Numbered from the stretch's first letter, positions 9,350-21,239 are shown. The stretch: 64,000 nucleotides of DNA from Liopterus haemorrhoidalis (GCA_963971575.1 OZ020619.1:23380813-23444812), one strand, 5' to 3'. Numbers and translations: made by a program. Notes: a model not told the origin generated them from the letters alone.

Positions 9350-12183
9350 ACTTCACGCTTATTTTATTGAATGCTCAATTTCTAAAAAACGGGTTGGGTG
9401 GATTCCAATTTTAATGAAGCACTAACAGGTACTAACGAGGCACTAACGGATGGCCGACGAATTTTCGTTAGTGCTTTCTATGTCCTGCTAACTTAATGCT
9501 TATTTTTTTGAATGCTCAATTTCTCAAAAACACTTAGGGTGGATTCCGATTTTTAATGAAGCACAAACAGGCACTACCGAGACACTAACGGTTGGCTGAT
9601 GAATTTTCATTAGTGCTTTTCATGACCTGCAAACTACACGTTAATTTTTTTGAATGCTCAATTTCTCTAAAACGTTTAGGGTGGATTTCGATTTTAATGA
9701 AGCACAAACAGGAACTACCGAGTCACTAATGGTTGGCCGATGAATTTTGTTTAGTGCTTTTCATGACCTGCAAACTACACGTTAATTTTTTTGAATGCTC
9801 AATTTCTCAAAAACGATTAGGGTGGATTTCGATTTTAATGAAGCACAAACAGGCACTACCGAGGCATTAATGGTTGGCCGATGAATTTTGTTTAGTGCTT
9901 TTCATGACCTGCAAACTACACGTTAATTTTTTTGAATGCTCAATTTCTCAAAAACGATTAGGGTGGATTTCGATTTTAATGAAGCACAAACCAAGCACTA
10001 CCGAGGCATTAATGGTTGGCCGATGAATTTTCATTAGTGCTTTTCATGACCTGCAAACTGCACGTTAATTTTTTTTAATGCTCAATTTCTCAAAAACAGT
10101 TAGGGTGGCTTCAAATTTTAATGAAGCACTAACAGGCCCTAACGAGGCACTAACGGACGGCCGACGAATTTTCGTTAGTGCTTTCAGTGGACTGCTAACT
10201 TCACGCTTATTTTTGTTGAATGCTCAATATCTCAAAAACGGTTAGGGTGGCTACAAATTTTAATGAAGCACTAACAGGCACTAACGAGGCACTAACGGAT
10301 GGCCGACGAATTTTCGTTAGTGCTTTCAGTGGACTGCTAACTTCACGCTTATTTTTTTGAATGCTCAATATCTCAAAAACGGTTAGGGTGGCTGCAAATT
10401 TTAATGAAGCACTAACAGGCACTAACGAGGCACTAACGGATGGCCGAAGAATTTTCGTTAGTGCTTTCAGTGGACTGCTAACTTCACGCTTATTTTTTTG
10501 AATGCTCAATATCTCAAAAACGGTTAGGGTGGCTACAAATTTTAATGAAGCACTAACAGGCACTAACAAGGTACTAACGGATGGCCGACGAATTTTCGTT
10601 AGTGCTTTCAGTGGACTGCTAACTTCACGGTCGATTTTTTGAATGCTCAATTTCTCAAAAACGGTTAGGGTGGCTGCAAATTTTAATGAAGCACTAACAG
10701 GCACTAACGAGGCACTAACGGATGGCCGAAGAATTTTCGTTAGTGCTTTCAGTGGACTGCTAACTTCACGCTTATTTTTTTGAATGCTCAATATCTCAAA
10801 AACGGTTAGGGTGGCTACAAATTTTAATGAAGCACTAACAGGCACTAACAAGGCACTAACGGATGGCCGACGAATTTTCGTTAGTGCTTTCAGTGGACTG
10901 CTAACTTCACGGTCGATTTTTTGAATGCTCAATTTCTCAAAAACGGTTAGGGTGGCTACAAATTTTAATGAAGCACTAACAGGCACTAACGAAGCACTAA
11001 CGGATGGCCGACGAATTTTCGTTAGTGCTTTCAGTGGACTGCTAACTTCACGCTTATTTTTTTGAATGCTCAATATCTCAAAAACGGTTAGGGTGGCTAC
11101 AAATTTTAATGAAGCACTAACAGGCACAAACGAGGCACTAACGGATGGCCGACGAATTTTCGTTAGTGCTTTCAGTGGACTGCTAACTTCACGGTCGATT
11201 TTTTGAAAGCTCAATTTCTCAAAAACGGTTAGGGTGGCTACAAATTTTAATGAAGCACTAACAGGCACTAACGAGGCACTAACGGATGGCCGACAAATTT
11301 TCGTTAGTGCTTTCAGTGGACTGCTAACTTCACGCTTATTTTTTTGAATGCTCAATATCTCAAAAACGGTTAGGGTGGCTACAAATATTAATGAAGCACT
11401 AACAGGCACTAACGAGGCACTAACGGATGGCCGACGAATTTTCGTTAGTGCTTTCAGTGGACTGCTAACTTCACGGTCGATTTTTTGAAAGCTCAATTTC
11501 TCAAAAACGGTTAGGGTGGCTACAAATTTTAATGAAGCACAAACAGGCACTAACGAGGCACTAACGGATGGCCGACGAATTTTCGTTAGTGCTTTCAGTG
11601 GACTGCTAACTTCACGCTTATTTTTTTGAATGCTCAATATCTCAAAAACGGTTAGGGTGGCTACAAATTTTAATGAAGCACTAACAGGCACTAACGAGGC
11701 ACTAACGGATGGCCGACGAATTTTCGTTAGTGCTTTCAGTGGACTGCTAACTTCACGGTCGATTTTTTGAAAGTTCAATTTCTCAAAAATGGTTAGGGTG
11801 GCTACAAATTTTAATGAAGCACTAACAGGCACTAACGAGGCACTAACGGATGGCCGACGAATTTTCGTTAGTGCTTTCAGTGGACTGCTAACTTCACGAT
11901 TTTTTTTTTGAATGCTCAATATCTCAAAAACGGTTAGGGTGGCTACAAATTTTAATGAAGCACTAACAGGCACTAACGAGGCACTAACGGATGGCCGACG
12001 AATTTTCGTTAGTGCTTCCAACGAAGCGTGAAGTTAGCAGTCCATTTTGAATTGCTTTTTTTTCGAAAACGGTTAGGGTGGCTACGATTTTTTATGAAGC
12101 ACTAATAGGCACTAACGAAGCACTAACGGATGGCCGACGAATTTTCGTTAGTGCTTTCAGTGGACTGCTAACTTCACGGAGCC
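9350..12183 (-). repeat. Right-arm array of 141-bp tandem repeats
   Basis: This is the inverted counterpart of the left array. Two monomer types alternate here. Type 1 has aatgctcaatatctc plus cgcttattttttt; type 2 has gctcaatttctc plus cggtcgattttttg. They give a 282-base higher-order unit over most of 10500-11900. Monomers from 9350 to about 10100 are diverged. A 604-codon open frame on the minus strand (10207-12021) is the 47-codon repeat read end to end, with no sign of a real gene start. Confidence 0.9.
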
Positions 12184-12192
12184 ATATCCAAG
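12184..12192. other. Right 9-bp target duplication of the foldback element
   Basis: The bases atatccaag follow the element end cacggagcc and match 766-774 exactly. Confidence 0.85.
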
Positions 12193-14460
12193 GGAAGTTC
12201 TGTCGAATAAAAATACCAATTTACCCCTTTAGAGGTGAAATTTTAAAAAACTGTCAAAACTGTTTCGAGATATTTGAAAAAGACACCGGTGTGCCAAAAA
12301 GGAATGTTATAACTCAATAAACACAGGAAATACTACGGGTTTTATAATTCACCCCAATTATAGATTTACCCCTTTAGGGGTTGATTAGGAAAGAATCCAA
12401 AAATAAGTTTTTCGGCATTTGTATGGGTAATCTTCATAAGCAAAAGCCAAGTCGATATCTTATTGGTCCTAAGAGATATTAAGGATACCTTGATATCACA
12501 TTTCACCCAGTTTCACTCCTTAGGGGTTGAATTTCGAAAAATCCCGTCTTAGTGGGTACTTACGTCATACAGGGAATATACTTTACAAATATCATGTATC
12601 TTATCCAGAGGACGTTCTATCGAGTAAAAAATACCCATTTATCCCTTTAGGGGTGACATTTTTAAAAACTGTCAAAACTATTTCGAGATATTTTAAAAAG
12701 ACACCGATATGCCAAAAAGGAATGTTATAACTCAATAAACACAGGAAATACGAAGGGTTGTATAATTCACCCCGATTGTAGATTCACCCCCATTGGGATT
12801 GATTTGGACAAAATCCTGAAATAAGTTTTTCGGCATTTGTATGGGTAATCTTTGTAAGCAAAATCCAAGACGATAACTTATTGTTCCTAAGAAGTATTGA
12901 GGAGTCCTTGAAATCCTGAAATGAGTTTTTTAACATTTATATGGATAACTTTATAAGCAAAAACCAAGGCGATATATTATTGGACCTATGAGATATTGAG
13001 GAATTCGTGAAAACACATTTTACCCCTTTTTACCCCTTAGGGGTTGAATTTCCAAAAACCATTTCTTAGGGGGTTGTTAAGTCATAAAAGTGATATACTC
13101 CCCGAATTTTATGTTTCTCTGTCTAGACGACATTCTATCGAATAAAAAATACCAATTTACCCCTTTAGGGGTGAAATAAAAAAATGATCAAAACACTTTT
13201 TAAATATTTTAAAAAGACACCTATATGCCAAAAAGAAATGTTATAACACAACAAACACAGAAGATGCGAAGGGTTCTATAATTCATCCTGATTGAATATC
13301 TACGATTCATCCCTTTAGGGTTGATTAGGACAAAATCCTGAAATAAGTTTTTTGGTATTTGTGTGGGTAATCCTAGTAAGCAAAATATAAGTCGATATTC
13401 CATCGGCCCTAAGAGATATTAAGGAATCAGTGAAATCACATTTTACCCCTTTTCACCCCTTAGGAGTTGAATTTCGAAAAATCCCGTCTTAGTTTATGCT
13501 CACCTCATGGAGGGTATTTACTTTGCGGATGTTATGTATCTATGTCCAAGGGATGTTCTATCAAATAAAAAATATCCTTTTACCCCTTTAGGGGTGAAAT
13601 TTTGGAAAACTGTCAAAATTATTTCGAGATATTTTAAAAAGACATCTATATGCCAAATAGGAATTTTATAACTCAACAAACACAGAAAATACGTCGGGCT
13701 CTATAATTCTTCCTGATTGTAGATTCACCCCTTTAGGGGTTGATTAGTACAAAATCCTCAAAAATAAGTTTTTCAACATTTATGTGGGTAGTCTTTGTAA
13801 GCAAAAGCAAGGCGATATATTATTGACCTAAAAGATATTGAGGAATCCGTTAAAACACATTTCACCCCTTTTCACCCCTGAGAGGTCGGATTTCGACAAA
13901 TCATTTCTTAGGGGGTTCTTAAGTCATAAAAGGGATATACTCCCCGAATTTTATGTTTCTTTGTCTAGATGACATTCTATCGAATAAAAAATACCAATTT
14001 ACCCCTTTAGGGGTGAAATTTAAAAAAACGGTCAAAACACTTTCTAAATATTTTAATAAGACACCTGTAAGCCAAAAATAAATGTTATAACACAATAAAC
14101 CCAGAAGATGCGAAGGGTTCTATAATTCACCCTTATTGTAGATTCACCCCTTTAGGGGTCGATTAGGACAAAATCCTGAAATAAGTTTTTTAATATTTAC
14201 ATGGGTAATCTTTGTAAGCAAAAACCAAGTCGATATCTTATTAGACCTAAAAGATATTAAGGAAACCGTGAAGCCACATTTTACCCCTTTTAACCCCCTT
14301 TTCACCCACTTAGAGGATGAGTTTCGAAAAATCCGTTCTTAGTGGGTGCTTACGTCATGGAGGGAATATACTCGCCGAATTTCATGATTGTAGGTTCAGT
14401 GGTTTGGGCTGGGCGTTGATTATGAGTAGGTAGCTTAGTTACGATTTTATATATATAGAT
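12193..14460 (+). repeat. R1 dispersed repeat, right half, ending in (TA)n
   Basis: R1 resumes immediately after the foldback duplication and runs as full monomers of roughly 450 bases. Each has cacccctttaggggttgatt, aagcaaaaaccaag and gagatattaaggaatcc blocks. The terminus ggtttgggctgggcgttgat ... ttatatatatagat is the same as at 59600-59666, so it marks the real 3' end of the family. No coding capacity is seen. Confidence 0.8.
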
Positions 14461-14877
14461 AGGTTTTATTTAATAATGTAAAGATAAAATACGAAAAAAG
14501 TAACTTATAATACACAAAAAGCATTTATTAGATTTTTAAATAGAAATATTCTTTTTTAATAGTAATTAATTTCACATTAACAATACCCAATATATTAATC
14601 CTAATTTGTTCCTACAATTTTTACATTTCTAAAATGAAATATTGCATTTTATTATAATACTAATATAGTAATCTTAATGTTAATTTTATATTATTTAACA
14701 TAAAAATAACATACTGTCATATACATGTTTTTTTCACTTTTTTAAGTTGATATTACATTTTACATATTACATTTTTTATAACACTAACATAGCAATCCTA
14801 ATATTAATTTTACACTCATTACAATATAATAATCCTAATAATAGTTTTATTAATAAATAAATTATAATTATATTTCC
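14461..14877. other. AT-rich stretch, no feature seen
   Basis: Both strands were read. Only short accidental frames and homopolymer-rich DNA are present. Confidence 0.6.
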
Positions 14878-14885
14878 CAATACGG

Positions 14886-15135
14886 TAGGGTGACCAGATT
14901 TCAGTGAAGGGAAACCGGGACACAGGGAAAAAAAAGGTCTTCACCTCCCAGATCCAAGTGAAGAGCAAAAAAAAGGTCCTCACCTCCAAGATCCAAGTAA
15001 AGAGCAAAAAAAGGTCCTCACCTCCCAAATCCAAGTGAAGAGCAAAAAAAGGTCCTCACCTTTCTTTTATTACAAATGTAGAATTATGTATAAACCGGGA
15101 CAATTAACCTAAAACCGGGACGGATGGTCACCCTA
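14886..15135. mobile_element. hAT-type MITE, 250 bp, duplication caatacgg
   Basis: The termini tagggtgaccag and ctggtcaccctaca-like (atggtcaccc ta) are inverted. The flanks carry an exact 8-base duplication, caatacgg, at 14878-14885 and 15136-15143. Inside are three tandem copies of a ~40-base unit with gtgaagagcaaaaaaaggtc. An 8-base duplication is typical of hAT elements. It is non-autonomous. Relatives lie at 26690 and 35447. Confidence 0.8.
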
Positions 15136-15143
15136 CAATACGG

Positions 15144-16009
15144 TAATTCCAGGGATTGGAGGAATAACAACTGGGAAAGTGTCAACAAGACTCAAAAAGC
15201 AACAAGTTTGTTCGCGTCGTTGCTCGTTGCATTGTTTGCAAAAATTAGAAGTTTCTTCTTATTTTTTTCTTATTCTGCTAACTGCTAAAAACAATAAGAA
15301 CTAACACTATTAGTATTGTTATATCAAAATAGATGGCGCTTATATTTTGTGTACTAATATTAATAAAAATAAAAATTTTAAGATTCCAGCGCTCTAGCAG
15401 TAGTTTCTGAATTTCAAAGTTTAAACATCGACATCGGTAGTAGACATCGATGTTTTATCGATACTATCGCCATCTGACCATCGATGGTAAAAACATCGAG
15501 GTTTTTAAAACAAACATCGATGTTTTCGATACATCGATGCTTTTTTCCCATCCCTAGTTCAGATCATATATACGTCATAACTCTAATAATCACGTTATTT
15601 AATTGCATTAAGAGTTTGCAATGGTTCAGTAATAAAACGGTTGTCTTTGGAAAATAGCAACGCGGATCTAAACCCGAGGTTCTAATACCTATTTCGGAAT
15701 TTTCACCTTTCGATACAGTGCAGTCAGCTCAGGGCTGGAAAACTGATCTTCTCAGCCCTTATTCGTCAATTAGGCGTTGGGAACATATCTTAAGCTGGGA
15801 ACATACTTACGAAACCCGACGCGACGCTTGTTGACGTAAATCAAATGTTGCTATTTTCTATTGTTTACTATAGATCAGGAACATACTATTACCACCCGAC
15901 GCGATGCCACGCGCTCACACACCACCGGATCCAAACGATTCGGTTCAGCGTGTTGTTGATGGTGGGAGAAAACACGCCACCCGACGCAGCGTGACCAATG
16001 TGTTTCTAG
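15144..16009. other. Intergenic; ATCGAT-rich patch at 15420-15560
   Basis: No gene is recognised. Around 15424-15545 the words catcgatg and atcgat recur about eight times in both orientations, ending in tttttcccatccctag. This may be an edge of an undefined MITE. Several cacccgacgcgatgc-like words lie between 15820 and 15990. Confidence 0.4.
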
Positions 16010-16208
16010 TCAACACGTGCTCCCACGCGTCATTTGATAAAAGTCATCTTTAATATATTCATATATTTCTTCAAATTGCAATTTATCTACTCGGAAATAC
16101 TAGAGTTGTCCATAAAATAGGGACTCCATTTTTTTTTTTTTTTTTTTACAAAGAAAAACACGTTTATTTGCAATGAGTTATACATTGTTGGAAAGGCTGG
16201 ACTTTCTA

Positions 16209-17252
16209 TTATTTTTCTACATAATCCCCGTTGCGATCGATGCATTTTTGCATGCGGTGTAGCATTTTTCGTATACCCGTGTTATGACACTATGGCGGGA
16301 GAGTCCTATGGGACTCTCCCGCCACGGCGCGCAGGTAGCGTACTACCTCTTCTTTCAACTCCTCGTTGGTCCTGAAATTCATCCCACCCAGGTGCAACTT
16401 CAACACAGGAAAGAGATGATAATCACTTGGTGCTAGGTCCGGGCTGTAGGGGGGGTGTGTGACGTTATCCCATCGAAATTGGTTGATGAGATCGGTTATT
16501 GCACGGGTGGTATGGAGACGAGCGTTGTCCTGATAAAAACGCACTCCCTTCGTCAGTATGACCCTTTTTTTAATTTGAATTGCACGGAGAAGATTCTTCA
16601 AAGTTTGACAGTAGCGATCAGCGTTGATTTTGTCCCGGTAGGCATGAACTCGCACAACAATATCCCCTTCCTATCCCAAAACACAGTCGCCATCACTTTG
16701 TCGGCAGACAATGTTTGTTTAAACTTTCGCGGCTTCGGCCATCCTGAATGCCGCCACTGACGGGACTGTTCTTTTGTCTCTGGTGTCGTGTAATGTACCA
16801 GGTTTCGTCGCCAGTGACAATTGAATCCAAGAATTCCTCGCCCTTTTCTGCGTAGCTATCAAGGAATTCGCTGTCCGCTTCAACCCGTTGCCATTGGTAA
16901 TCTTCGGTGAGCATTCTGGGGACCCACCTTGCACACACCTTGTGATAATACAAATTTTCTGTCAAAATCTTGTCAATAGTAGCCTTACTGACATCAGGGA
17001 TCAATTTGCACAGCTCCCGAATCGTCACCCCTCGATTTTCAAGCATTACCCTCTCCACTTTTGCAATCATTTCGTCCGAAACCGATGACCGTCCGGCACG
17101 CTGTTCATCATGGACGTCCGTAAGTCCGTTTTTAAACTCTGCACCATTTTCGCACGTTTTCGATGTCGAATACACTGTTGTCCATACACTTCACGTAACT
17201 GTCGATAAATTTCTGTAGGCATAGTGTCCTTAGCACACAAAAACCGAATCAC
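16209..17252 (-). pseudogene. mariner transposase pseudogene
   Basis: The N-terminal part (DTMPTEIYRQLREVYG) is at 17252-17170. After a frameshift the DNA-binding part continues (FKNGLTDVHDEQRAGR, then KVCARWVPRML), followed by SIVTGDETW with the first catalytic Asp. Another frameshift near 16780 precedes VRFYQDNARLHTTRA with the second Asp and SPDLAPSDYHLF with the third. Thirty-four residues separate the last two, so this is DD34D. The expected C-terminus (TGIRKMLHRMQKCIDR) lies beyond an in-frame stop created by a small inverted duplication at 16293-16324. The gene is dead in at least three places. Confidence 0.88.
16293..16324. other. 14-bp perfect hairpin inside mariner pseudogene
   Basis: tggcgggagagtcc and its exact inverse are separated by four bases (tatg). 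In mariner proteins no such extra residues occur here, so the right half looks like an inverted copy made by template switching. It introduces the stop codon near 16290. Confidence 0.75.
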
Positions 17253-17570
17253 AGAACGTAACTCACACCTGGAGGTAGCGGTGAGTGGAAGCGAGGTCGC
17301 GGACGGCTACCAAACCAAGATTAAGCGTCGCAGACATGCTCGAAGTGGTGGGTATTTGTAGGCGGGGAATCAAGCTACACGCCTGTGTTGCCAGATCTTG
17401 CGTTAAAGCGATCCTCGCGACTCCAGCTTCTTGGAGACCTTATTTTACGGACAACCCTCGTACATTTGAAATCTTTTGTTATCATTCAGCAAGTCTTTAA
17501 AAAGAATATGAAATTCACCAAAGGTACTTCTTTGCTGATTTATTTCATGAACCCAGTACCGTCGATTCTT

Positions 17571-18894
17571 TTTTTTTCAAAATCCTTTTTTTACAAGATA
17601 TATACAAAATATATTTATCAGATCTTGTAAGTCATCATCGTCTGATTTGTTATTAACTATGTTCATCTTTTCACGCCACCATATGTGTGAATATCTTGAC
17701 TGCTCCTGACGAAATGACTAAAATACCTACTGATATTTCTTCGGGTGGCGTGTTGCATATATGCACGGTTCGCATCGTGTATAGACACCTTGGATGGCGT
17801 GACCTTTCAATAGCATGTTCCATCCTTTACACTTTTGTCGTTTGATGAATTAAGAATTCCTTCCGATTGAGCGTTTATGTGGTCGTGGTCTTCACTTCAG
17901 CAGTTTTCGGATTCATCGGCTATCACCGGTTCTACATATATGACTTGCCCAGCCTCATCTGAGTTGACAAGTGCTTCTTGGAAAATCTATGACTTTTGGT
18001 GTGTTACGTATATAGTCGCAGTAAGCACTAGAAATACATATTTACCAAAGAATGCTGCCCATATTCTGCATAAATAAAGTTATCAATGATGAAGTTTTGG
18101 CAGGAAAATGTACTAGAACTGGAAAAGTACCAAATTAAGGAAGGAGTGATAAGAGTATCTTAGCCATATTATTTGCAATGAAAAGTACCAGATAATTCAA
18201 TTCATCATCGAAGGTAAAATACAGTGGAGTATGCTAGTACGAACGTAATTGGTTCTAGAACCTCGTTCTTTATAGTATCTGTTCGTTCTAGCACACATTG
18301 AAATAGATGTATTTGGGGGTAATTCGTGGAAGATCCACAAAACAGAACAATACAACGATTTAAACAGGATATAATAAAAAAATATAATAAATATGAAAAA
18401 TATAAGTGTAAAAATAATATAAAATTAACTTTACGACCGAGGCGAGTGCCTCACTCGTCACACTCTAGGTCTGGCTCTGTTTTTTAGATTTTTTTTTTAG
18501 GATTTATTAGACTTTTTAATATCGAAACCTAAAATCGTCTCGGAAACGTATTTATTGTCCCGCATGTCCCGCATTCAGAAACAGCTTGGCAGCGAAGTGT
18601 ATTCAAGTTATTTATAAAATAAATATAAGCACCTGTTTCAGAAAGCAATTTTAATTCGTGCAGGAGTCGACCTTTGACGACATCTCCCCTCGGACCTAAG
18701 TAACAATGCACTTCGATAGATAAGGAGAAGACTGTTAGGCGAGGCGGTATAAATGCAATAAAACCGGCAAATTATTATCAAAGGCTTGCGGCATCTAATC
18801 AAACGTTTTTATTGTAAGATGTCTTTTGCAGTTAGTTTTAGTATATGACTTTAATAATATTATTATTAGGGTACTAATATCTGTTTACTATTGT
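17571..18894. other. Intergenic, no supported gene
   Basis: Upstream of the Harbinger relic the minus strand has no clear exon. The frames at 17877-18077 (+) and 18529-18711 (-) show no recognisable motif. A small inverted pair (gttctagaacctcgttc, gttcgttctagcac) lies near 18235-18300. Confidence 0.4.
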
Positions 18895-19170
18895 AACGGC
18901 CGTTTGCACCGGTCATAGTTAAAACATTGTTTAACTATTTATGAGTTAAGTTTAATTAATGATTAAATGTGAATATAATCTGTCTCATTTTGTAATACGA
19001 AACTAGATCTGGTTACTTTGGTGACTATTGTGGTGTAAATAGACGTCAGATAACAAATTAACATGTCAAAATTGTGATTGACATGTAAAATATTTTGAAA
19101 GGTGCCACTTCAGAATTATCACCATAAGATGATATTTTAAATATACAACATAAGAAATGAAGTTTCCCTT

Positions 19171-20096
19171 TTAATAATAATAATAATAATAATAATTTAT
19201 TCAAGTTTTTTGTACATTAAATATACAGTAACTTAAGTCTAATTTAGCCCTTCATGCCAGTTCAGTTATACTCATACGGAATTCGTCAACACTGTATAAT
19301 GCGCGGTTAGAAAGAAATATTTTCATTCTTTTTTTAAATATATTTAATAATATATATATTAAGATTTTTGATCTGAAGCGGAAGCATATTATACAGGTTG
19401 ACTCCGATTACCGACGGTAACTGTCCAGTCGTGGTATATTTACACAGAGGCGTCCGAAAAAGTTCCTTTTGCCTGGTGTTATAGTTATGAGTGTTCTGGT
19501 TTTTTTCCAGAACACTTTCGTTATCTTTAATGTACAAAAGTACATTTAAGATGTACAATGATGGAAGCGTCAATATGTCCAGTTCCCTGAATAGATCTCT
19601 ACAATGTGCGTAGCGTTTAGCTTTCGCTAAAATGCGTATAGCTTTTTTTTGGAATTTAAATATACGCGTCCATTCAGTGGAGTTGCCCCATAGCTCGACA
19701 CCGTAGGAGAGTAGACTATGGAAGTAGGCATAATACAACATTCTGACGGTGTCTTCGGAGACACATTCGATCATTCTCTTTAGCATATACGTAAGTCTAT
19801 TAAGTTTAATAGATAATACGTGGATATGTTCTTTCCACGTTAGCCGGCAGTCCAAATGAAACCCAAGAAGCTTAACGGTATTTTCAGTGTACAGGGTATT
19901 GTTATTTAACATCCTATTTAAGCTAAAGATAATTGTTTTGGTTTTTGCAGTATTTAAACACAATTTGTTACTAGTGAACTAACCCATGATCAAGCTTTAC
20001 AATGGAGCTTGATCTTGGGTTACATTCGCGGCTAGCATAGCATCATCACAGTGGACTCCATGGTTTATAAATGAAGAGTCGTCGGCGTAGAGCATA
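19171..20096 (-). mobile_element. 5'-truncated non-LTR retrotransposon with (TAA)n tail
   Basis: The minus strand carries the 3' part of a LINE ending in a trinucleotide tail, seen as aataataataat at 19172-19196. Its 5' limit near 20096 abuts cgtattacaaaatgagacag. The same flanking words are joined without an insert at 22440-22500 (aacataaaaaatgaactttccc ... cgtattacaaaatgag), a paralogous empty site. Truncation at the 5' end is usual for target-primed reverse transcription. Confidence 0.75.
19334..20094 (-). pseudogene. LINE reverse transcriptase, C-terminal part
   Basis: The relic begins with TMLYADDSSF, the catalytic YADD of reverse transcriptase. After two in-frame stops, near 19990 and 19975, an open stretch follows with TSNKLCLNTAKTK, VKLLGFHLDCRLTWKEHI, LLSYGVELWGNS and FKFQKKAIRILAKAKR. 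That order of motifs (palm end, thumb, then the LWG and KAIR motifs) is typical of Jockey/I-type insect LINEs. The (TAA)n tail favours the I side, but the clade is not certain. No initiator ATG exists for the downstream frame. Confidence 0.8.
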
Positions 20097-20158
20097 GTTT
20101 CGTATTACAAAATGAGACAGATAATAGCTTTGCACCGTATGTTGTTGATGTGGTAGCT

Positions 20159-20459
20159 ATAAGCAGTTCACTTTTGTAAGAACACATTAGATCTGGTTAT
20201 TTTGGTTACTTTTATGGTGTGTTACTGACTTTAAATGTCAATTAAAAATATTCCTTACGATGTAAAAGCGACTTTAGGTTGATAAGGTTATGATCATTAT
20301 AATTAAGATATCATTTTTCATTATGACATATGTTAAATGGATCGACATTTTAAAAAAGTGACATTTTTTAATACCAACATGACATACAGCTTCAAAAGTG
20401 CAAACTATTGAAAACAAAATTCCATCTTAGTTTGTTCTTACAAAAGTGAACAGCTTATA
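20159..20459. mobile_element. MITE with 25-bp inverted ends, ~300 bp
   Basis: ataagcagttcacttttgta at 20159 pairs with its inverse at 20440-20459 with one mismatch. It is AT-rich, without coding sequence. The duplication could not be fixed because the ends are themselves TA-rich. Confidence 0.6.
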
Positions 20460-20935
20460 AGAAATCCACAAAAAATACAGTTGGTAGCACTGAATAAACA
20501 GAACATCTGTAATTATTTTTCTTAACTTGGCGACATTGCCATGGAAAAATTGGCATTTGACATAATTTTTATTTTGTTTGTTTAATTTGAGTCACCCGGT
20601 GCCACTGGCATGTAATGACCTTGGCTCGAGTTTTAGTATACTGGTACATTGGTAGATGGCAGAAGATTGCAAAATAAATTACGAATACACCCGACTTCAA
20701 ATAATCAGAAACTTCGTGTTCTAGCTGTAGATCAGCCGCCATTAGCTGTCAAACACATGACAGTTGGTGTTGAAGTAATACGCATTTAAGCTTGTTAATT
20801 TTCAAATACGTGGTTCAAATAAAAGAGTTTTATTTCCAATTTTGGTCATCTTATACTGTATTTGATACATATGTACATTGTACATGTCGGGAAGACGGAC
20901 AAAAATTGATTTTTTGCGGATATTGTCTTCTAGGG

Positions 20936-21239
20936 CAGTGTTTCTCAACAGGTGGTCCGCGGACTACCAGTGGTTCCCAGAAAAATTTTAGTGGTCCGCG
21001 AAAGTTTTTATATGTGTTTAGTAGTTTTTTTTGTTATTTTTTATGCACATTTTTTATGTAAATAATTTATATTTTGTTTATTTTCTGTGATTTTCTACAA
21101 ATAAAATAAATGTATTTAGTAACACATTAAATATATTTGTTTTCTTGCAAGAAAAGAACCAACAATTATTATTAGTGGTCCGCGTTAGAAAATTATATAT
21201 TATACTGGTCCGCGGTGCGTTTTTTGTTGAGAAACACTG
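20936..21239. mobile_element. hAT-type MITE, 304 bp (cagtgtttctcaac ends)
   Basis: The ends cagtgtttctcaac and gttgagaaacactg are inverted. The 8-base flanks ttctaggg and ttataggg differ at one position. Internal words ggtccgcgga and agtggtccgcg recur near both ends. A close relative is at 32454-32741. The element sits at the outer edge of another inverted-repeat element starting near 21244. Confidence 0.75.

Larger units (their letters stand above)
775..12183. mobile_element. Large foldback-type transposon, 11.4 kb, 9-bp target duplication
   Basis: The two ends are inverted copies: ggctccgtgaagttag at 775 and its reverse complement ending at 12183, and the outer ~165 bases pair almost perfectly. 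The inverted arms run from 775 to about 7013 and from about 8483 to 12183. Each holds a long array of 141-bp tandem repeats, then a SINE, then about 500 bases of non-repeated arm. The middle (about 7014-8482) is unique and contains another insertion. Long inverted termini made of tandem repeats plus a 9-bp duplication are the hallmarks of Drosophila Foldback (FB) elements and related Mutator-like elements. Assignment to that group is inference, because no complete transposase is visible. The arms differ in length because the left has a tandem duplication (2838-5495) and an insertion (5984-6830). Confidence 0.8.
16100..17460 (-). mobile_element. mariner element (DD34D type), 1,361 bp, degenerate
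   Basis: The ends ctagagttgtccataaaata and, inverted, cgagggttgtccgtaaaata agree at 17 of 20 positions, with further matches inward to about 29 bases. TA stands at 16098-16099 and 17461-17462, the standard mariner target. It encodes a frameshifted transposase on the minus strand and a poly-T run near its left end. Confidence 0.88.
16010..17570 (-). pseudogene. PIF/Harbinger transposase relic split by a mariner
   Basis: On the minus strand, codons from 17570 read RRYWVHEINQQ and then GEFHILFKDLLND, the usual start of insect HARBI1-like transposases. The reading stops at base 17463 in the codon for Tyr, where a mariner is inserted at its TA. It resumes in frame at 16097 with YFRVDKLQFEEIYEYIKDDF and ends at a TGA at 16010-16012. 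Removing the mariner and one TA gives an uninterrupted frame, so the join is exact. The catalytic core is not visible downstream, so this is an N-terminal fragment. Confidence 0.7.

Noticed and set aside
10207..12021. 604-codon minus-strand open frame
   Set aside because: Same artefact as above in the right arm; no start context, no domain, and the ends coincide with array edges.
775..12183. Polinton/Maverick or other very large DNA transposon
   Set aside because: Long inverted ends fit, but the 9-bp duplication, tandem-repeat arms and absence of integrase, polymerase or capsid-like genes do not.
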